From positions 1 through 64,000 of the forward strand of contig JBBIIE010000005.1 of assembly GCA_037446605.1 (NCBI GenBank): a stretch of DNA of 64,000 bases. Direction: 5' to 3'. The notes under the pieces were generated by a model. That model made no database searches, was not told the DNA's origin, and was given only the letters and a program-made list of their open reading frames with translations. Positions 26,833-35,983 of the stretch are shown in pieces. Positions within the stretch are counted from its first letter, which is position 1, and each line of letters begins with the position of its first letter. Origin of the DNA: JANXAZ01 sp037446605 (GTDB lineage Bacteria > Pseudomonadota > Alphaproteobacteria > Geminicoccales > Geminicoccaceae). The translations under genes were made by a program, and so were the position numbers.

Positions 26833-27831
26833 TCAGGCCTCGAGCGTGCCGGCCGGATCGGCCAGGAGCTCCTCGAGGGAGCCTCCCGCGTGCAACCGGC
26901 GGATCGCCTCGGCCAGAAGGGGGGCGATCGGCAGGACGGTCAGCCTCGAACGGGCCAGCTCCTCGGGGAGGCGGAATGGCGGCACGGAGTCGGTGAGCAG
27001 CCAGCCGGCGATCTGCGGATCGCCGACGACCGCCGCCGCATCGCCTGTGAACAGGCCGTGCGTCGCCACCGCCTGCACGGCCGCGGCGCCCCGCGCGAGG
27101 CAGGCGCGGGCGCACCGCAGCATGGTTCCGCCGGTGCTCACGAGGTCGTCGACCACGAGGGCGGTCCGGTCGTGGACCTCGCCCGCGAACAGCTCGCCGC
27201 GCACCACCCCGGCGCTGCGGTGCTTCTCCATGATCGCCATCCCGATCGGGCTGCCCGAGGCCGCCTCGAGGTCCGCGCGCAGCGCCTCGGCACGTTTGCT
27301 GCCGCCGGCATCCGGCGAGACCACGGCGAGCGGTCGGCCGGCAAGCGTCGCGAGCAGGTGGCGGACCTGGAGCGCGCGGGCCGCCAGCGACACGGTCTCG
27401 ATCCGGAAGGCGTTCTCGAACGCCGCCGGGTTGTGCAGGTCGAGCGCCACCACCCGGACGATGCCCACGGCCTCGACGAGCTGCGCCAAATACCGGAGCG
27501 AGACCGGGTCACGCGGTTTGGTGCGTCGGTCCTTGCGCGCGTAGGCCAGATAGGGCGCCACGAGTGTGAGCCGGGCGGCCCCGTGGTCGCGCAGGCAGGC
27601 TGCGAGGAAGAGCGTGCGCAGGAGCTTCTCGTCCGCCGACAGCCCGGGCTCGCCGTGCAGCGACTGCAGAAGGTACACGTCGCCGCCGCGCACGCTCGCG
27701 AGCGGTCGGATCTTGTGCTCGCCGTCCTCGAACTCGCGTTCCTCCACGGGTGTAAGTGCCACTCCGAGGGCCGCTGCGACCTGCGCCGCCTGGGGCGCCC
27801 CGCAGCCGAGCGACACGAGGTGCAGGCTCAA
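26833..27831 (-). CDS. Divergent ribose-phosphate pyrophosphokinase
   Basis: This 332-residue PRPP synthetase homologue keeps FEDGEHKIRPLASVRGGDVY at the N-terminus, PYLAYARKDRRTKPRDPVSL for the catalytic flexible loop and VVDDLVSTGGTMLRCA for the PRPP loop. The loop after DRR differs from the classic bacterial sequence, so this is a second, specialised Prs and not the housekeeping enzyme. It would make PRPP from ribose-5-phosphate and ATP. Start is TTG 27831, whose last two bases share the TGA of the upstream dehydrogenase gene. It is followed by a PRTase, suggesting a dedicated PRPP supply. Confidence 0.85.
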   Translation of the reverse strand: MSLHLVSLGCGAPQAAQVAAALGVALTPVEEREFEDGEHKIRPLASVRGGDVYLLQSLHGEPGLSADEKLLRTLFLAACLRDHGAARLTLVAPYLAYARKDRRTKPRDPVSLRYLAQLVEAVGIVRVVALDLHNPAAFENAFRIETVSLAARALQVRHLLATLAGRPLAVVSPDAGGSKRAEALRADLEAASGSPIGMAIMEKHRSAGVVRGELFAGEVHDRTALVVDDLVSTGGTMLRCARACLARGAAAVQAVATHGLFTGDAAAVVGDPQIAGWLLTDSVPPFRLPEELARSRLTVLPIAPLLAEAIRRLHAGGSLEELLADPAGTLEA

Positions 27832-30737
27832 GGGATCGCCTCCGCGAGCAGTTGCGCCAGATGCCGTACCTGCCGACCGGTGCCGTGCGCGATCTGCTGC
27901 CGGCAGCTCGTGCCGTCGGCGAGCACGAGGCTGTCGGCAGCGGCCGATCGGATGGCCGGCAGCAGTGCCGCCTCGGCCATGGCGTGCGAGGCCTCACGGT
28001 GCTCCACCTCGTAGCCGAACGCCCCGGCCATCCCGCAGCAGCTCGATTCGATCACCTCCACCTCGAGCTCGGGCACGAGCCGGGCCGCCTCGACCACCGC
28101 CGGCAGCAGGCCGAACGCCTTCTCGTGGCAGTGACCGTGCAGGAGAGCCCGCCCGGGCCTCGGCCGGAGGTCGAGCTCGAGTCGCCCGGCCCGCCGTTCC
28201 TCGACCAGGAGTTCCGCCAGATGCTGCACACGGCCCTCGAGCCCGGCGCGCTCCTCGGCCGGGAGCAGGGCCTCGACCTCGTCGCGGAAGGTCGAGAGGC
28301 AGGACGGCTCGAGGCCGACCACGCGGGCACCGGCCGCGAGCCAGGGTCGAAGCGCCCGGATCGTCCTGCGGAGCTCGCCGCGTGCCTCCTCCAGGCAGCC
28401 CGCGGCGAGCCAGGTCCGCCCGCAGCAGAGCGGCCGCTCACCCGCCGGCGTGGCATCGACCACGCGGAATCCCGCCCGCTCGAGCACCCGTGCCGCCGCC
28501 GCGGCATTCTCGGGTTCGAACCAGGTCGTGAACGTGTCGGCGAACAGTACGACCGTCCGCTCGGCGGGGCCGGTGGGTACGCTGGGGCGCGGCCGCCAGG
28601 GCGTCTGCGCGAAGCGCGGCAGGGGCCGGTCGCGGGCGATCCCGAGCAGCCGCTCGCCCAGGAGTGCCAGGACGGGCATCCGGTCGCGGAGAGCGAGGAC
28701 ACCGCGCAGCCGGTGGCCGAGGGGTGCCCAGCGCGGCAGGGTCGCGAAGGTCCGCTCGCGCAGGCCGAGGCCCCGGCGCACCCGGCGCTGGTGGCGCAGC
28801 TCGAGTTTCATGCGCGCCATGTCGACGCCGGTCGGGCATTCTCGGCGGCAGGCCTTGCAGGCGACGCAGAGATCGAGTGCCGGTTCGAGCGCATCGAGCC
28901 CGGCCTCGGTCGGGCCGACCCGGCCGAGCAGGACGTCGCGCAGGAGGTTGGCCCGACCGCGCGTCGAGTCGGCCTCGGCGTGCGTCAAGCGGAAGGAAGG
29001 ACACATCACGCCGCGGCCGAGCGACCGGCAGGCACCGTTGTTGTTGCACATCTCGGCGGCGCCAAGGAGGCCGCCCCAGGGCGACCAGTCGAGCCCGGTG
29101 GAGATCTCGATCGGCCGCGCCGCCGGCCGCGCCCGCAGCAGGGTCGGCTCGTCCATCCGCGGTGCCCGGACGATCTTGGATGGTGCGGTGTTGAGCACGC
29201 CCTCGGGATCGAACAGGTCCTTGATCCGCTCGAAGCAGCGCACGAGGTCGGCTCCGAACACCCGCCCGTGCCACTCGCTCCGCACGATGCCGTCGCCGTG
29301 CTCGCCCGAATGCGTGCCGGCCAGCCTGCGCACGAGCTCGACCGCCTCCTCCGCGATCGCGCGCAGGGCGCTGCGGTCCTTCTCCAGCCGGAGGTTCAGG
29401 ACCGGTCGCACGTGCAGGCAGCCGGCCCCTGCGTGCGCATACCAGGTGCCCTTGGTGCCGTGCCGGGCGAAGAGCTCCTCGAGCGCGGACGTGTAATCCG
29501 CCAGATGCTCGACCGGGACCGTGCAGTCCTCGATGAACGAGACCGGCTTGCCCTCGCCGCGCATCGACATGACGATGTTGAGCCCGGCGGTGCGCAACGC
29601 CGCGATGTCCGCCTGCACGGAGGCGGTCCGCGCCTCGACCACGGCACCCGGATGACCGAGGTCGGCCATCAGCTCGCGGAGGCGGGTCAGATCGCGCTCG
29701 AGCGGAGCCTGCGCCTCGCCGGCGAACTCGACGAGCAGCAGGCAGTCCGGCTCGCCGCGCACGAACCGCGGCAGCATCTCGGCGAAGGCCGGGATCCGCC
29801 GTGCCAGATCGAGGATGGTGCGGTCGACCAGCTCGACGCAGGTCGGGCCGAGGCCCACCAGGGCCGGAGCGGCGCGCATCGCCGCGGCGAAGCTCGGAAA
29901 ATGGCAGACGCCCAGGACCCTTTGTCTCGGAAGACGATGCAGTCGGAGCTTGATGCTCCGGAAGAGCGCCAGCGTGCCCTCCGAGCCGACCAGGATCGAG
30001 GCCGGGTTGAAGGGCCCCTGCGGGTCGATCCGATCGAGCGCGTAGCCGCCGACCTGGCGCGCCGTGCGTGGCCAGCGCGCGCGGACTGCAGGTGCCGCAT
30101 CGCGGGCCACGGCGCGCAGCCCGGCCACGATCTCCCCGAGCCGGCCGGGCGGCTCGCCGGCCCCGACCGGTGCGAAGTCGAGGTGTGAGCCGTCCGCCAG
30201 AAGTGCTTCGATTTCCAGCACATTGTCGATCGACACGCCGTACGCCAACGAGCGCGAGCCACAGGCGTTGTTGGCGGTCATGCCGCCGAGCGTCGCACGC
30301 GAGGCGGTCGACACGTCGACGGGATAGAACAGACCGTGCGGGGCGAGCACACGGTTGAGCTCGTCGAGCACCACCCCGGGCTCCACGCGAACGGTCCCGG
30401 CCTCGGGGTCGAGGTCGCGGATGCCGGTGAGCCAACGCGAGCAGTCGAGGATCAGGGAGCGCCCGACGGTCTGACCGGCCTGCGAGGTGCCGGCACCGCG
30501 GGCGATCACCGAGACCTTCTCCTCGCGGGCGATCGCGAGGGCGGCTTCCAGATCGTCGGGATCGCGCGGGCAGACCACGCCGATCGGCTCGATGTGGTAG
30601 ATGGAGGCGTCGGTGGCGTAACGGGCGCGATCGGCGGGCGAGAACAGCACCGCGCCCCGGAGCACGCGGCGCAGCCTGCCCTCGAGGGCCGGATCGCCGA
30701 TGCGGGTGTGCGCGGGTCGGAGCGTGGTGACGGCCAT
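27828..30737 (-). CDS. FAD-linked oxidase/4Fe-4S fusion dehydrogenase (GlcD-GlcF, YdiJ-like)
   Basis: This 969-residue protein fuses an FAD-binding PCMH domain (~35-260; VIARGAGTSQAGQTVGRSLI) and FAD-oxidase C domain (~270-520) to a ferredoxin-like segment (CVACKACRRECPTGVDMARM) and two CCG-type repeats (CCGRTWLAAGC; HCHEKAFGLL; SSCCGMAGAFGYE). The layout matches D-2-hydroxyacid dehydrogenases such as YdiJ, which oxidise D-lactate or D-2-hydroxyglutarate and pass electrons onward. Its ATG at 30737 faces the aminotransferase gene across a 141-bp divergent region. An upstream in-frame extension to 30983 runs through that region and is rejected as start. It overlaps the PRPP synthetase start by four bases. 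Confidence 0.9.
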   Translation of the reverse strand: MAVTTLRPAHTRIGDPALEGRLRRVLRGAVLFSPADRARYATDASIYHIEPIGVVCPRDPDDLEAALAIAREEKVSVIARGAGTSQAGQTVGRSLILDCSRWLTGIRDLDPEAGTVRVEPGVVLDELNRVLAPHGLFYPVDVSTASRATLGGMTANNACGSRSLAYGVSIDNVLEIEALLADGSHLDFAPVGAGEPPGRLGEIVAGLRAVARDAAPAVRARWPRTARQVGGYALDRIDPQGPFNPASILVGSEGTLALFRSIKLRLHRLPRQRVLGVCHFPSFAAAMRAAPALVGLGPTCVELVDRTILDLARRIPAFAEMLPRFVRGEPDCLLLVEFAGEAQAPLERDLTRLRELMADLGHPGAVVEARTASVQADIAALRTAGLNIVMSMRGEGKPVSFIEDCTVPVEHLADYTSALEELFARHGTKGTWYAHAGAGCLHVRPVLNLRLEKDRSALRAIAEEAVELVRRLAGTHSGEHGDGIVRSEWHGRVFGADLVRCFERIKDLFDPEGVLNTAPSKIVRAPRMDEPTLLRARPAARPIEISTGLDWSPWGGLLGAAEMCNNNGACRSLGRGVMCPSFRLTHAEADSTRGRANLLRDVLLGRVGPTEAGLDALEPALDLCVACKACRRECPTGVDMARMKLELRHQRRVRRGLGLRERTFATLPRWAPLGHRLRGVLALRDRMPVLALLGERLLGIARDRPLPRFAQTPWRPRPSVPTGPAERTVVLFADTFTTWFEPENAAAAARVLERAGFRVVDATPAGERPLCCGRTWLAAGCLEEARGELRRTIRALRPWLAAGARVVGLEPSCLSTFRDEVEALLPAEERAGLEGRVQHLAELLVEERRAGRLELDLRPRPGRALLHGHCHEKAFGLLPAVVEAARLVPELEVEVIESSCCGMAGAFGYEVEHREASHAMAEAALLPAIRSAAADSLVLADGTSCRQQIAHGTGRQVRHLAQLLAEAIP

Positions 30738-30817
30738 CGGCGCTCGCCGGCTGCGGGCTCGGGCGGAACCTCGCATGGCCAGAGCCGGCGCGGCAATCCT
30801 TCCCGCGGGACCGCCGC

Positions 30818-30846
30818 CTTGACGCGGCACCGGCGTCGGCGTCAAG
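30818..30846. promoter_or_regulatory. Inverted repeat in the divergent control region
   Basis: CTTGACGC (30818-30825) and GCGTCAAG (30839-30846) form perfect 8-bp arms around 13 bases, and flanking bases nearly extend the arms. It lies 33 bp before the aminotransferase start and 80 bp from the divergent dehydrogenase start, as expected for a regulator site. The regulator is unknown. Confidence 0.45.
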
Positions 30847-30878
30847 CGGTCGCACACCGGTCGAGGGAGCCAGCCCCG

Positions 30879-32075
30879 ATGAGCACCAGCCGCCGCGCCG
30901 GCAGGCACTTCCTGCAGATCCCGGGGCCCACCAACGTGCCCGACCGGATCCTGCGCGCCATCGACCGGCCGACGATCGACCATCGTGGGCCCGACTTCGA
31001 GCGTCTGGCCCGCAGCGTGCTGGACGGGCTGCGGAGCATCTTCCGGACGTCCGGACCGGTGATCGTCTATCCCGCCTCCGGAACGGGTGCCTGGGAGGCG
31101 GCGCTCGTCAACACGCTCTCACCGGGCGATCGGGTGCTGATGGCCGAGACCGGGCATTTCGCGACGCTCTGGTGCGAGCTCGCCCGCCGCCTCGGGCTCG
31201 AGGTCGTGCTGCTGCCCGGCGACTGGTGGACCGGGGTCGACCCGACACGGATCGAACAGACCCTCGGCGAGGACCGCGCCCGGGCGCTCCGCGCGGTGTG
31301 CATCGTCCACAACGAGACCTCGACGGGCGTACGCAGCGACGTCCCGGCGGTGCGCCGGGCGCTCGACCGCGCCGGTCATCCGGCGCTCCTGATGGTCGAC
31401 ACGATCAGCTCGCTCGCCTCGATGGACTATCGCCACGAGGAGTGGGGCGTGGACGTCACCGTTGGCGGCTCGCAGAAGGGACTGATGCTGCCGCCGGGCC
31501 TGTCCTTCAACGCCGTGAGCCCGCGCGCCCTCGAGGCGCACCGCACGGCGCGCCTGCCGCGGAGCTACTTCGACTGGACCGCGATGCTCGATGCCAACCG
31601 GCGCGGCTTCTTCCCCTACACGCCCGCGACCAACCTGCTCTACGGCCTCGAGGAGGCGATCGCCATGCTGCACGAGGAGGGGCTCGAGCAGGTGTTCGCC
31701 CGGCACGAGCGGCTCGCCCGTGCGACCCGTGCCGCGGTCGCCGCCTGGGGCCTCGAGATCGTCGCCCGGCACCCGGCCGAGCGCTCGGCCTCGCTGACCG
31801 GCGTGCTGATGCCCGAGGGCGTCGACGCCGACCTTGTCCGTGCCCTGATCCTGGAGCGCTTCGACCTCTCGCTCGGCGCCGGCCTCGGCCGCCTCGCGCG
31901 GCGCGCCTTCCGCATCGGCCACCTGGGCGACCTCAACGAGCTCACGCTCATGGGGACCCTCGCGGGCGTCGAGATGGGGCTCGAGGCGGCGGGCGTGCGG
32001 CTCGCCGGCAGCGGGCTGCCGGCCGCCAAGCGGGTGCTCCTCGGGGAGCCGACCGCGAGCCGGGTGGCCGCCTGA
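30879..32075 (+). CDS. Class V aminotransferase, serine-glyoxylate/alanine-glyoxylate type
   Basis: This 398-residue PLP enzyme opens with the family signature FLQIPGPTNVPDRILRAIDR and HRGPDFERL. It holds the PLP lysine in VGGSQKGLMLPPGLSF and the preceding MVDTISSLASMDY. Serine-glyoxylate aminotransferases make hydroxypyruvate and glycine, while relatives act on alanine or sulfur analogues. The ATG at 30879 has GAGGGAG nearby. It is followed one base later by the UxaA-like gene and so starts a three-gene operon. Function inside a C2/C3 hydroxyacid or sulfo-compound route is inferred. Confidence 0.88.
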   Translation: MSTSRRAGRHFLQIPGPTNVPDRILRAIDRPTIDHRGPDFERLARSVLDGLRSIFRTSGPVIVYPASGTGAWEAALVNTLSPGDRVLMAETGHFATLWCELARRLGLEVVLLPGDWWTGVDPTRIEQTLGEDRARALRAVCIVHNETSTGVRSDVPAVRRALDRAGHPALLMVDTISSLASMDYRHEEWGVDVTVGGSQKGLMLPPGLSFNAVSPRALEAHRTARLPRSYFDWTAMLDANRRGFFPYTPATNLLYGLEEAIAMLHEEGLEQVFARHERLARATRAAVAAWGLEIVARHPAERSASLTGVLMPEGVDADLVRALILERFDLSLGAGLGRLARRAFRIGHLGDLNELTLMGTLAGVEMGLEAAGVRLAGSGLPAAKRVLLGEPTASRVAA

Positions 32076-32076
32076 G

Positions 32077-33246
32077 GTGACGGTCGCGACCATACGCTTC
32101 CGGGGCTACCCCCGCCGCGACGGCCGCGCCGGCAGCCGCAACCATCTCCTGATCCTCTCGGTCACCGGGCTCACCGGCCCGGCGGCGCGGCGGATCGGGG
32201 CCTCGCTGCGCGGTTCGATCGTGGTCGGCACGCCCTACGGCAGCGGGCTCCTCGGCGCCGACGCGGCCGCCCAGGAGCGCTGCCTCGCCGGTCTCGCCAC
32301 CCACCCGAACGCGGGCGCCGTGCTGGTGGTCGGCGGCGATGCGCCGCTCGTCGAGCGGCTCGCAGGCGCCGCCGCCGCGAGCGGCCGGCCCGTCGAGGCG
32401 CTCACCATCGACGGCTGCGGCCACGACCTCCTGGCACTCGCCGATCGCGGCATCCGCGCCGGCCTGCGCCTCGCCAAGGCGATCGCCGGCGCCGCCCGGG
32501 TCGAGGTCGGGCTGGACCAGCTCTGCCTCGGGCTCGAGTGCGGGCGATCCGACCCGAGCTCGGGACTCGTCGCCAACCCCGTCGTGGGTCTCGTGGTCGA
32601 CCGGGTGGTCGACGGCGGCGGGACGGCGATCCTGGGGGAGACCACCGAGTGGCTCGGCGCCGAGCATCGCCTCGCGGCCCGGGCCGTCGATGCGGCGACC
32701 GGTCGGGCGATCCGCGAGGCTGCCGACCGCCGTGAGACGATGGCGGTCGCGGCCGGGCTCGATCTGACCGGCACCAACCCGTCCGCCACCAACATCGCGG
32801 CCGGCCTGTCGAGCATCGAGGAGAAGTCGCTCGGCGCCGTAGCCAAGGCCGGCAGCCGGCCGATCCGCGGCCTGCTCGACTACGGCGCGTCGCCGCCCGG
32901 GCCGGGCCTCTGGGTGATGGACGCGCCCGCCTACGCGCCCGAATCGGTGACCGGCTTCACCGCCGCCGGCGCCAACCTCGTGCTGTTCACGACCGGGGTC
33001 GGCAACGCCTATGGCAGCGTCCTGGCGCCGACGATCAAGATCAGCGCCAACCCCGAGACCTGCGCGCGGCTGGGCGACCAGGTCGACGTCGATCTTTCCG
33101 GCGTCTTCACCGGAAGCGACCGCCCCGAGCGGGCGGCGGACGACCTGCTCGCCCTGGCCTGCTCGGTCGCCTCGGGACGTCGCGTTACCGCCGAGATCCT
33201 GGGCGAGACCGACGAGGTCCTGGCCCGCTTCGGTCCGGCGCTCTGA
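32077..33246 (+). CDS. UxaA/SuyB-family dehydratase or lyase, large subunit
   Basis: This 389-residue protein matches the large domain of altronate/galactarate dehydratases and of sulfolactate sulfo-lyase SuyB. Family blocks include FRGYPRRDGRAGSRNHLLIL at the start, ECGRSDPSSGLVANPVVG with a conserved Cys for iron, and FTTGVGNAYGSVLAPTIKIS near the end. The enzymes remove water or sulfite from hydroxy- or sulfo-acids. It starts at GTG 32077, one base after the aminotransferase stop. The matching small subunit follows. Substrate (sugar acid versus 3-sulfolactate) cannot be settled here. Confidence 0.85.
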   Translation: MTVATIRFRGYPRRDGRAGSRNHLLILSVTGLTGPAARRIGASLRGSIVVGTPYGSGLLGADAAAQERCLAGLATHPNAGAVLVVGGDAPLVERLAGAAAASGRPVEALTIDGCGHDLLALADRGIRAGLRLAKAIAGAARVEVGLDQLCLGLECGRSDPSSGLVANPVVGLVVDRVVDGGGTAILGETTEWLGAEHRLAARAVDAATGRAIREAADRRETMAVAAGLDLTGTNPSATNIAAGLSSIEEKSLGAVAKAGSRPIRGLLDYGASPPGPGLWVMDAPAYAPESVTGFTAAGANLVLFTTGVGNAYGSVLAPTIKISANPETCARLGDQVDVDLSGVFTGSDRPERAADDLLALACSVASGRRVTAEILGETDEVLARFGPAL

Positions 33247-33265
33247 GGCCCAAGGAGTCGATCCG

Positions 33266-33565
33266 ATGTCGGACGAGCCGATCGACGCCCTCGTGCTCGA
33301 CCCGCGCGACACGGTGGCGACCGCGCTCCGCCCTCTCGCCGCGGTGACGACGGTGCGGATCGGAACACCGACGGGCCGGATCCTGCTCGTGATGCGCGAG
33401 GCCGTACCTCTCTGCCACAAGCTGGCGCTGGTCGACCAGGAGGCCGGCGCCGTCGTGCTCAAGTATGGTGAGCCGATCGGCGAGCTCACCCGTCCGGTGC
33501 GCGCCGGCGAGCTCGTCCACGTGCACAACCTGCGCAGCCGCCGGGCGCGCGGCCCCGCACCCTGA
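33266..33565 (+). CDS. UxaA/SuyA-like small subunit (SAF domain)
   Basis: This 99-residue SAF-domain protein reads DPRDTVATALRPLAAVTTVR, then AVPLCHKLALVDQEAGAVVL and YGEPIGELTRPVRAGELVHV. These blocks are typical of the N-terminal domain of altronate dehydratase and of SuyA. AAGGAG precedes the ATG at 33266 by six bases. Encoded just after the large subunit, it should form a two-component enzyme with it. In many organisms the two parts are fused; here they are split with the small subunit second. Confidence 0.85.
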   Translation: MSDEPIDALVLDPRDTVATALRPLAAVTTVRIGTPTGRILLVMREAVPLCHKLALVDQEAGAVVLKYGEPIGELTRPVRAGELVHVHNLRSRRARGPAP

Positions 33566-33583
33566 AGGCGGCCCAGCACCCGC

Positions 33584-35983
33584 TCAGCGGCGCAGCCGCG
33601 CCCCGCAGGCCTTTTCGACGGCGCCCACGATCCGCTGTGCCGCGGCCTCGATCTCGCTCTCGCCGAGGGTTCGGTCGGGCGCCTGCAGGCGGACCGCGAC
33701 GGCGAGCGACTTCTTGCCCTCGGGCAGCCCGCTGCCGACATAGACGTCGAACAGGCGCACCTCGCGCACCAGTCGCTTCTCCGCCGCGCGCACCGCCTTG
33801 AGGACGTCCTCGGCCGGGAAGGCGGCGTCGACCACGAAGGCGAAGTCGCGGTCGACCGGCGGGTAGGGGAGGGGTTCCAGCGGTGGACGTGCCCTGCCGA
33901 CGCGCGGCTTGGGCTTGGGCAGGGCATCCAGGTCGACCTCGAACGCCACGGCCGGCGCCCCGACATCGAATGCCTCGAGCACGCGGGGATGCAGCTCGCC
34001 GAAGAGAGCGACGGCGCCGGGTCCGAGCATCAGCCGGCCCGCCCGGCCGGGATGGTACCAGGGCGGCGGCGCACCCACGGTGGTGAGGGCTTCCGTCCGC
34101 ACGCCCGCGGCCGCGAGCGCCGCCAGTGCGTCGGCCTTGGCGTCGAGGGCATCCACCGGCCGCTCGGCCGTGGCCCAGCTGCGCGGCTCGGCTCGTCCGA
34201 AGCGCACGCCCGCGATCGACCAGACCTGCTCGCGCGGCTGCCCCCCGGTGAACCTCGGCCCGAGCTCGAACAGGGCGCCCTCCTCCTGCTTGCGGGCGAG
34301 GTTGCGGGCGGCGGCCGCGAGCAGGCCGGGCAGGAGCGAGGGGCGCAGCGCGGAGAGCTCGGAACTCAGCGGGTTGGCCATCCGGCAGGCCGCCCCGCCG
34401 AACAGATCGGCGTGCTCCGGCGGCACGAACGACCAGGTGACCGCCTCCGCCAGGCCCTGCGCGGCGACCGCCCGGCGCACGGCGGCGCGGCGCCGCTGCT
34501 CGGGCGCGAGCAGCACCGGTGCCACCGCCTCGGTGCGGGTCACGGGCACCGGCGGGATCCGCTCGAACCCGTGCAGCCGCGCGAGCTCCTCGACGATGCA
34601 GGCCTCGGTCGTGACGTCCTGCCGCCAAGGCGGAACGCGCAGGCTCAAGGTCTCGGTACCACCCTCGACGCGGAAGCCGAGGGCCTCGAGGATGCGCCGG
34701 ATCTCGTCCGGCTCGAGGTCGATGCCGGCCAGCCGCGGCAGTTGCTTGATGCGGAACGAGAGCGGCGGGCGCGGCGCGGGCACGGCCCCGGCCACCACGG
34801 CGGTTCCGGCCTCGCCGCCGCAGAGCTCCAGGATGAGGCGGGTGGCATGCTCGCTCGCCGGCAGCACGAGCTCCGGATCGAGGCCGCGCTCGAAACGGGT
34901 GCGCGCGTCGCTCTCGATCCCGAGCCTGCGGCCGGTGGCGGCGGTGCGCAGGGGATCGAACAGCGCCACCTCGAGCAGCACGTCCCGGGTCGTCCCGCTC
35001 ACCCCGGTCCGCTCGTCGCCCATGATGCCACCGAGGCTGACCGGCCCGAGCGCATCGGTGATCACGGTCATCCCCGGCTCGAGCTCGTACTCGCGCCCGT
35101 CCAGGGCGCGGAGGCGCTCACCCGGCCGCGCCGGGCGCACGACGAGGTCGCCCGCGAGCGCGGCCGCGTCGAACACGTGCAGCGGCCGGCCGAGGTCGAA
35201 GGTGACGTAGTTGGTGATGTCGACCAGCGCGGAGATGGGACGAAGGCCGATCGCCTCCAGCCGTCGCCGGAGCCAGGGCGGGCTCGGCCCGTTGCGCACG
35301 CCTCGGATGATCCGCCCGACGAAGAGCGGGCAGGCGGCCTCGGCGCCGGCGGGGAAGTCGAGCCGGATGGCCGGTCCCGGCGGGCCCATCGCGGGAACCG
35401 GATCCATGTTCCGCGGCACGAGCCGGCCGAGGCCGGCGGCCGCCAGATCGCGGGCGATCCCGACGACCCCGTAGCAGTCGGCACGGTCGGGCGTCAGCTT
35501 CAGGGTCAGGATCGGACCCTCGAGACCGAGCGCGGCTGCGGCCGGCATGCCGACCTCGAGCCCGTCGCCCGGCAGGTCGACGATCCCGCTATGGTCGTCG
35601 CCGAGACCGAGCTCGCGCGCCGAGCAGAGCATGCCCTGGCTCTCGACGCCGCGGATCGTGGCGCGCTTGAGGACCTCGCCCGAGGCCGGGATGGTCAGCC
35701 CCTCGACCGCCAGCACGCCCCAGAGGCCGCTGCGTGCGTTGGGTGCCCCGCAGACGATCTGGCGGATGCCGCCCTTGGTCTCGACCCGACAGACCTTGAG
35801 CCGGTCGGCCTGCGGATGCGGGCTCGCCTCGAGCACCCGCGCGATCGTGAAGCCGGCGAGTGCGCGGGTCGGGTCGACCACCTCCTCGACCTCGAGGCCG
35901 AGCGCGGTGAGCTTCGCCGCGATCTCCTCGGCCGAGGCGGTGGTCTCCAGATGCTCACGCAGCCAGGGCAGGGTCAGCTTCAT
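33584..35983 (-). CDS. pheT: Phenylalanyl-tRNA synthetase beta subunit
   Basis: This 799-residue protein has full bacterial length. It starts MKLTLPWLREHLETTASAEE and has the tRNA-binding EMAP-like domain (VLEASPHPQADRLKVCRVET), the B3/B4 editing region, B5 and a C-terminal anticodon-binding FDX domain (YPPVDRDFAFVVDAAFPAED). With PheS it charges tRNA-Phe. Its ATG overlaps the pheS stop (ATGA). It ends 18 bp from the convergent SAF-domain gene with no obvious terminator between. Confidence 0.97.
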   Translation of the reverse strand: MKLTLPWLREHLETTASAEEIAAKLTALGLEVEEVVDPTRALAGFTIARVLEASPHPQADRLKVCRVETKGGIRQIVCGAPNARSGLWGVLAVEGLTIPASGEVLKRATIRGVESQGMLCSARELGLGDDHSGIVDLPGDGLEVGMPAAAALGLEGPILTLKLTPDRADCYGVVGIARDLAAAGLGRLVPRNMDPVPAMGPPGPAIRLDFPAGAEAACPLFVGRIIRGVRNGPSPPWLRRRLEAIGLRPISALVDITNYVTFDLGRPLHVFDAAALAGDLVVRPARPGERLRALDGREYELEPGMTVITDALGPVSLGGIMGDERTGVSGTTRDVLLEVALFDPLRTAATGRRLGIESDARTRFERGLDPELVLPASEHATRLILELCGGEAGTAVVAGAVPAPRPPLSFRIKQLPRLAGIDLEPDEIRRILEALGFRVEGGTETLSLRVPPWRQDVTTEACIVEELARLHGFERIPPVPVTRTEAVAPVLLAPEQRRRAAVRRAVAAQGLAEAVTWSFVPPEHADLFGGAACRMANPLSSELSALRPSLLPGLLAAAARNLARKQEEGALFELGPRFTGGQPREQVWSIAGVRFGRAEPRSWATAERPVDALDAKADALAALAAAGVRTEALTTVGAPPPWYHPGRAGRLMLGPGAVALFGELHPRVLEAFDVGAPAVAFEVDLDALPKPKPRVGRARPPLEPLPYPPVDRDFAFVVDAAFPAEDVLKAVRAAEKRLVREVRLFDVYVGSGLPEGKKSLAVAVRLQAPDRTLGESEIEAAAQRIVGAVEKACGARLRR

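Noticed and set aside
30738..30983. N-terminal extension of the FAD/Fe-S dehydrogenase to 30983
   Set aside because: It crosses the divergent promoter region and the aminotransferase start and has no family counterpart; the ATG at 30737 fits.
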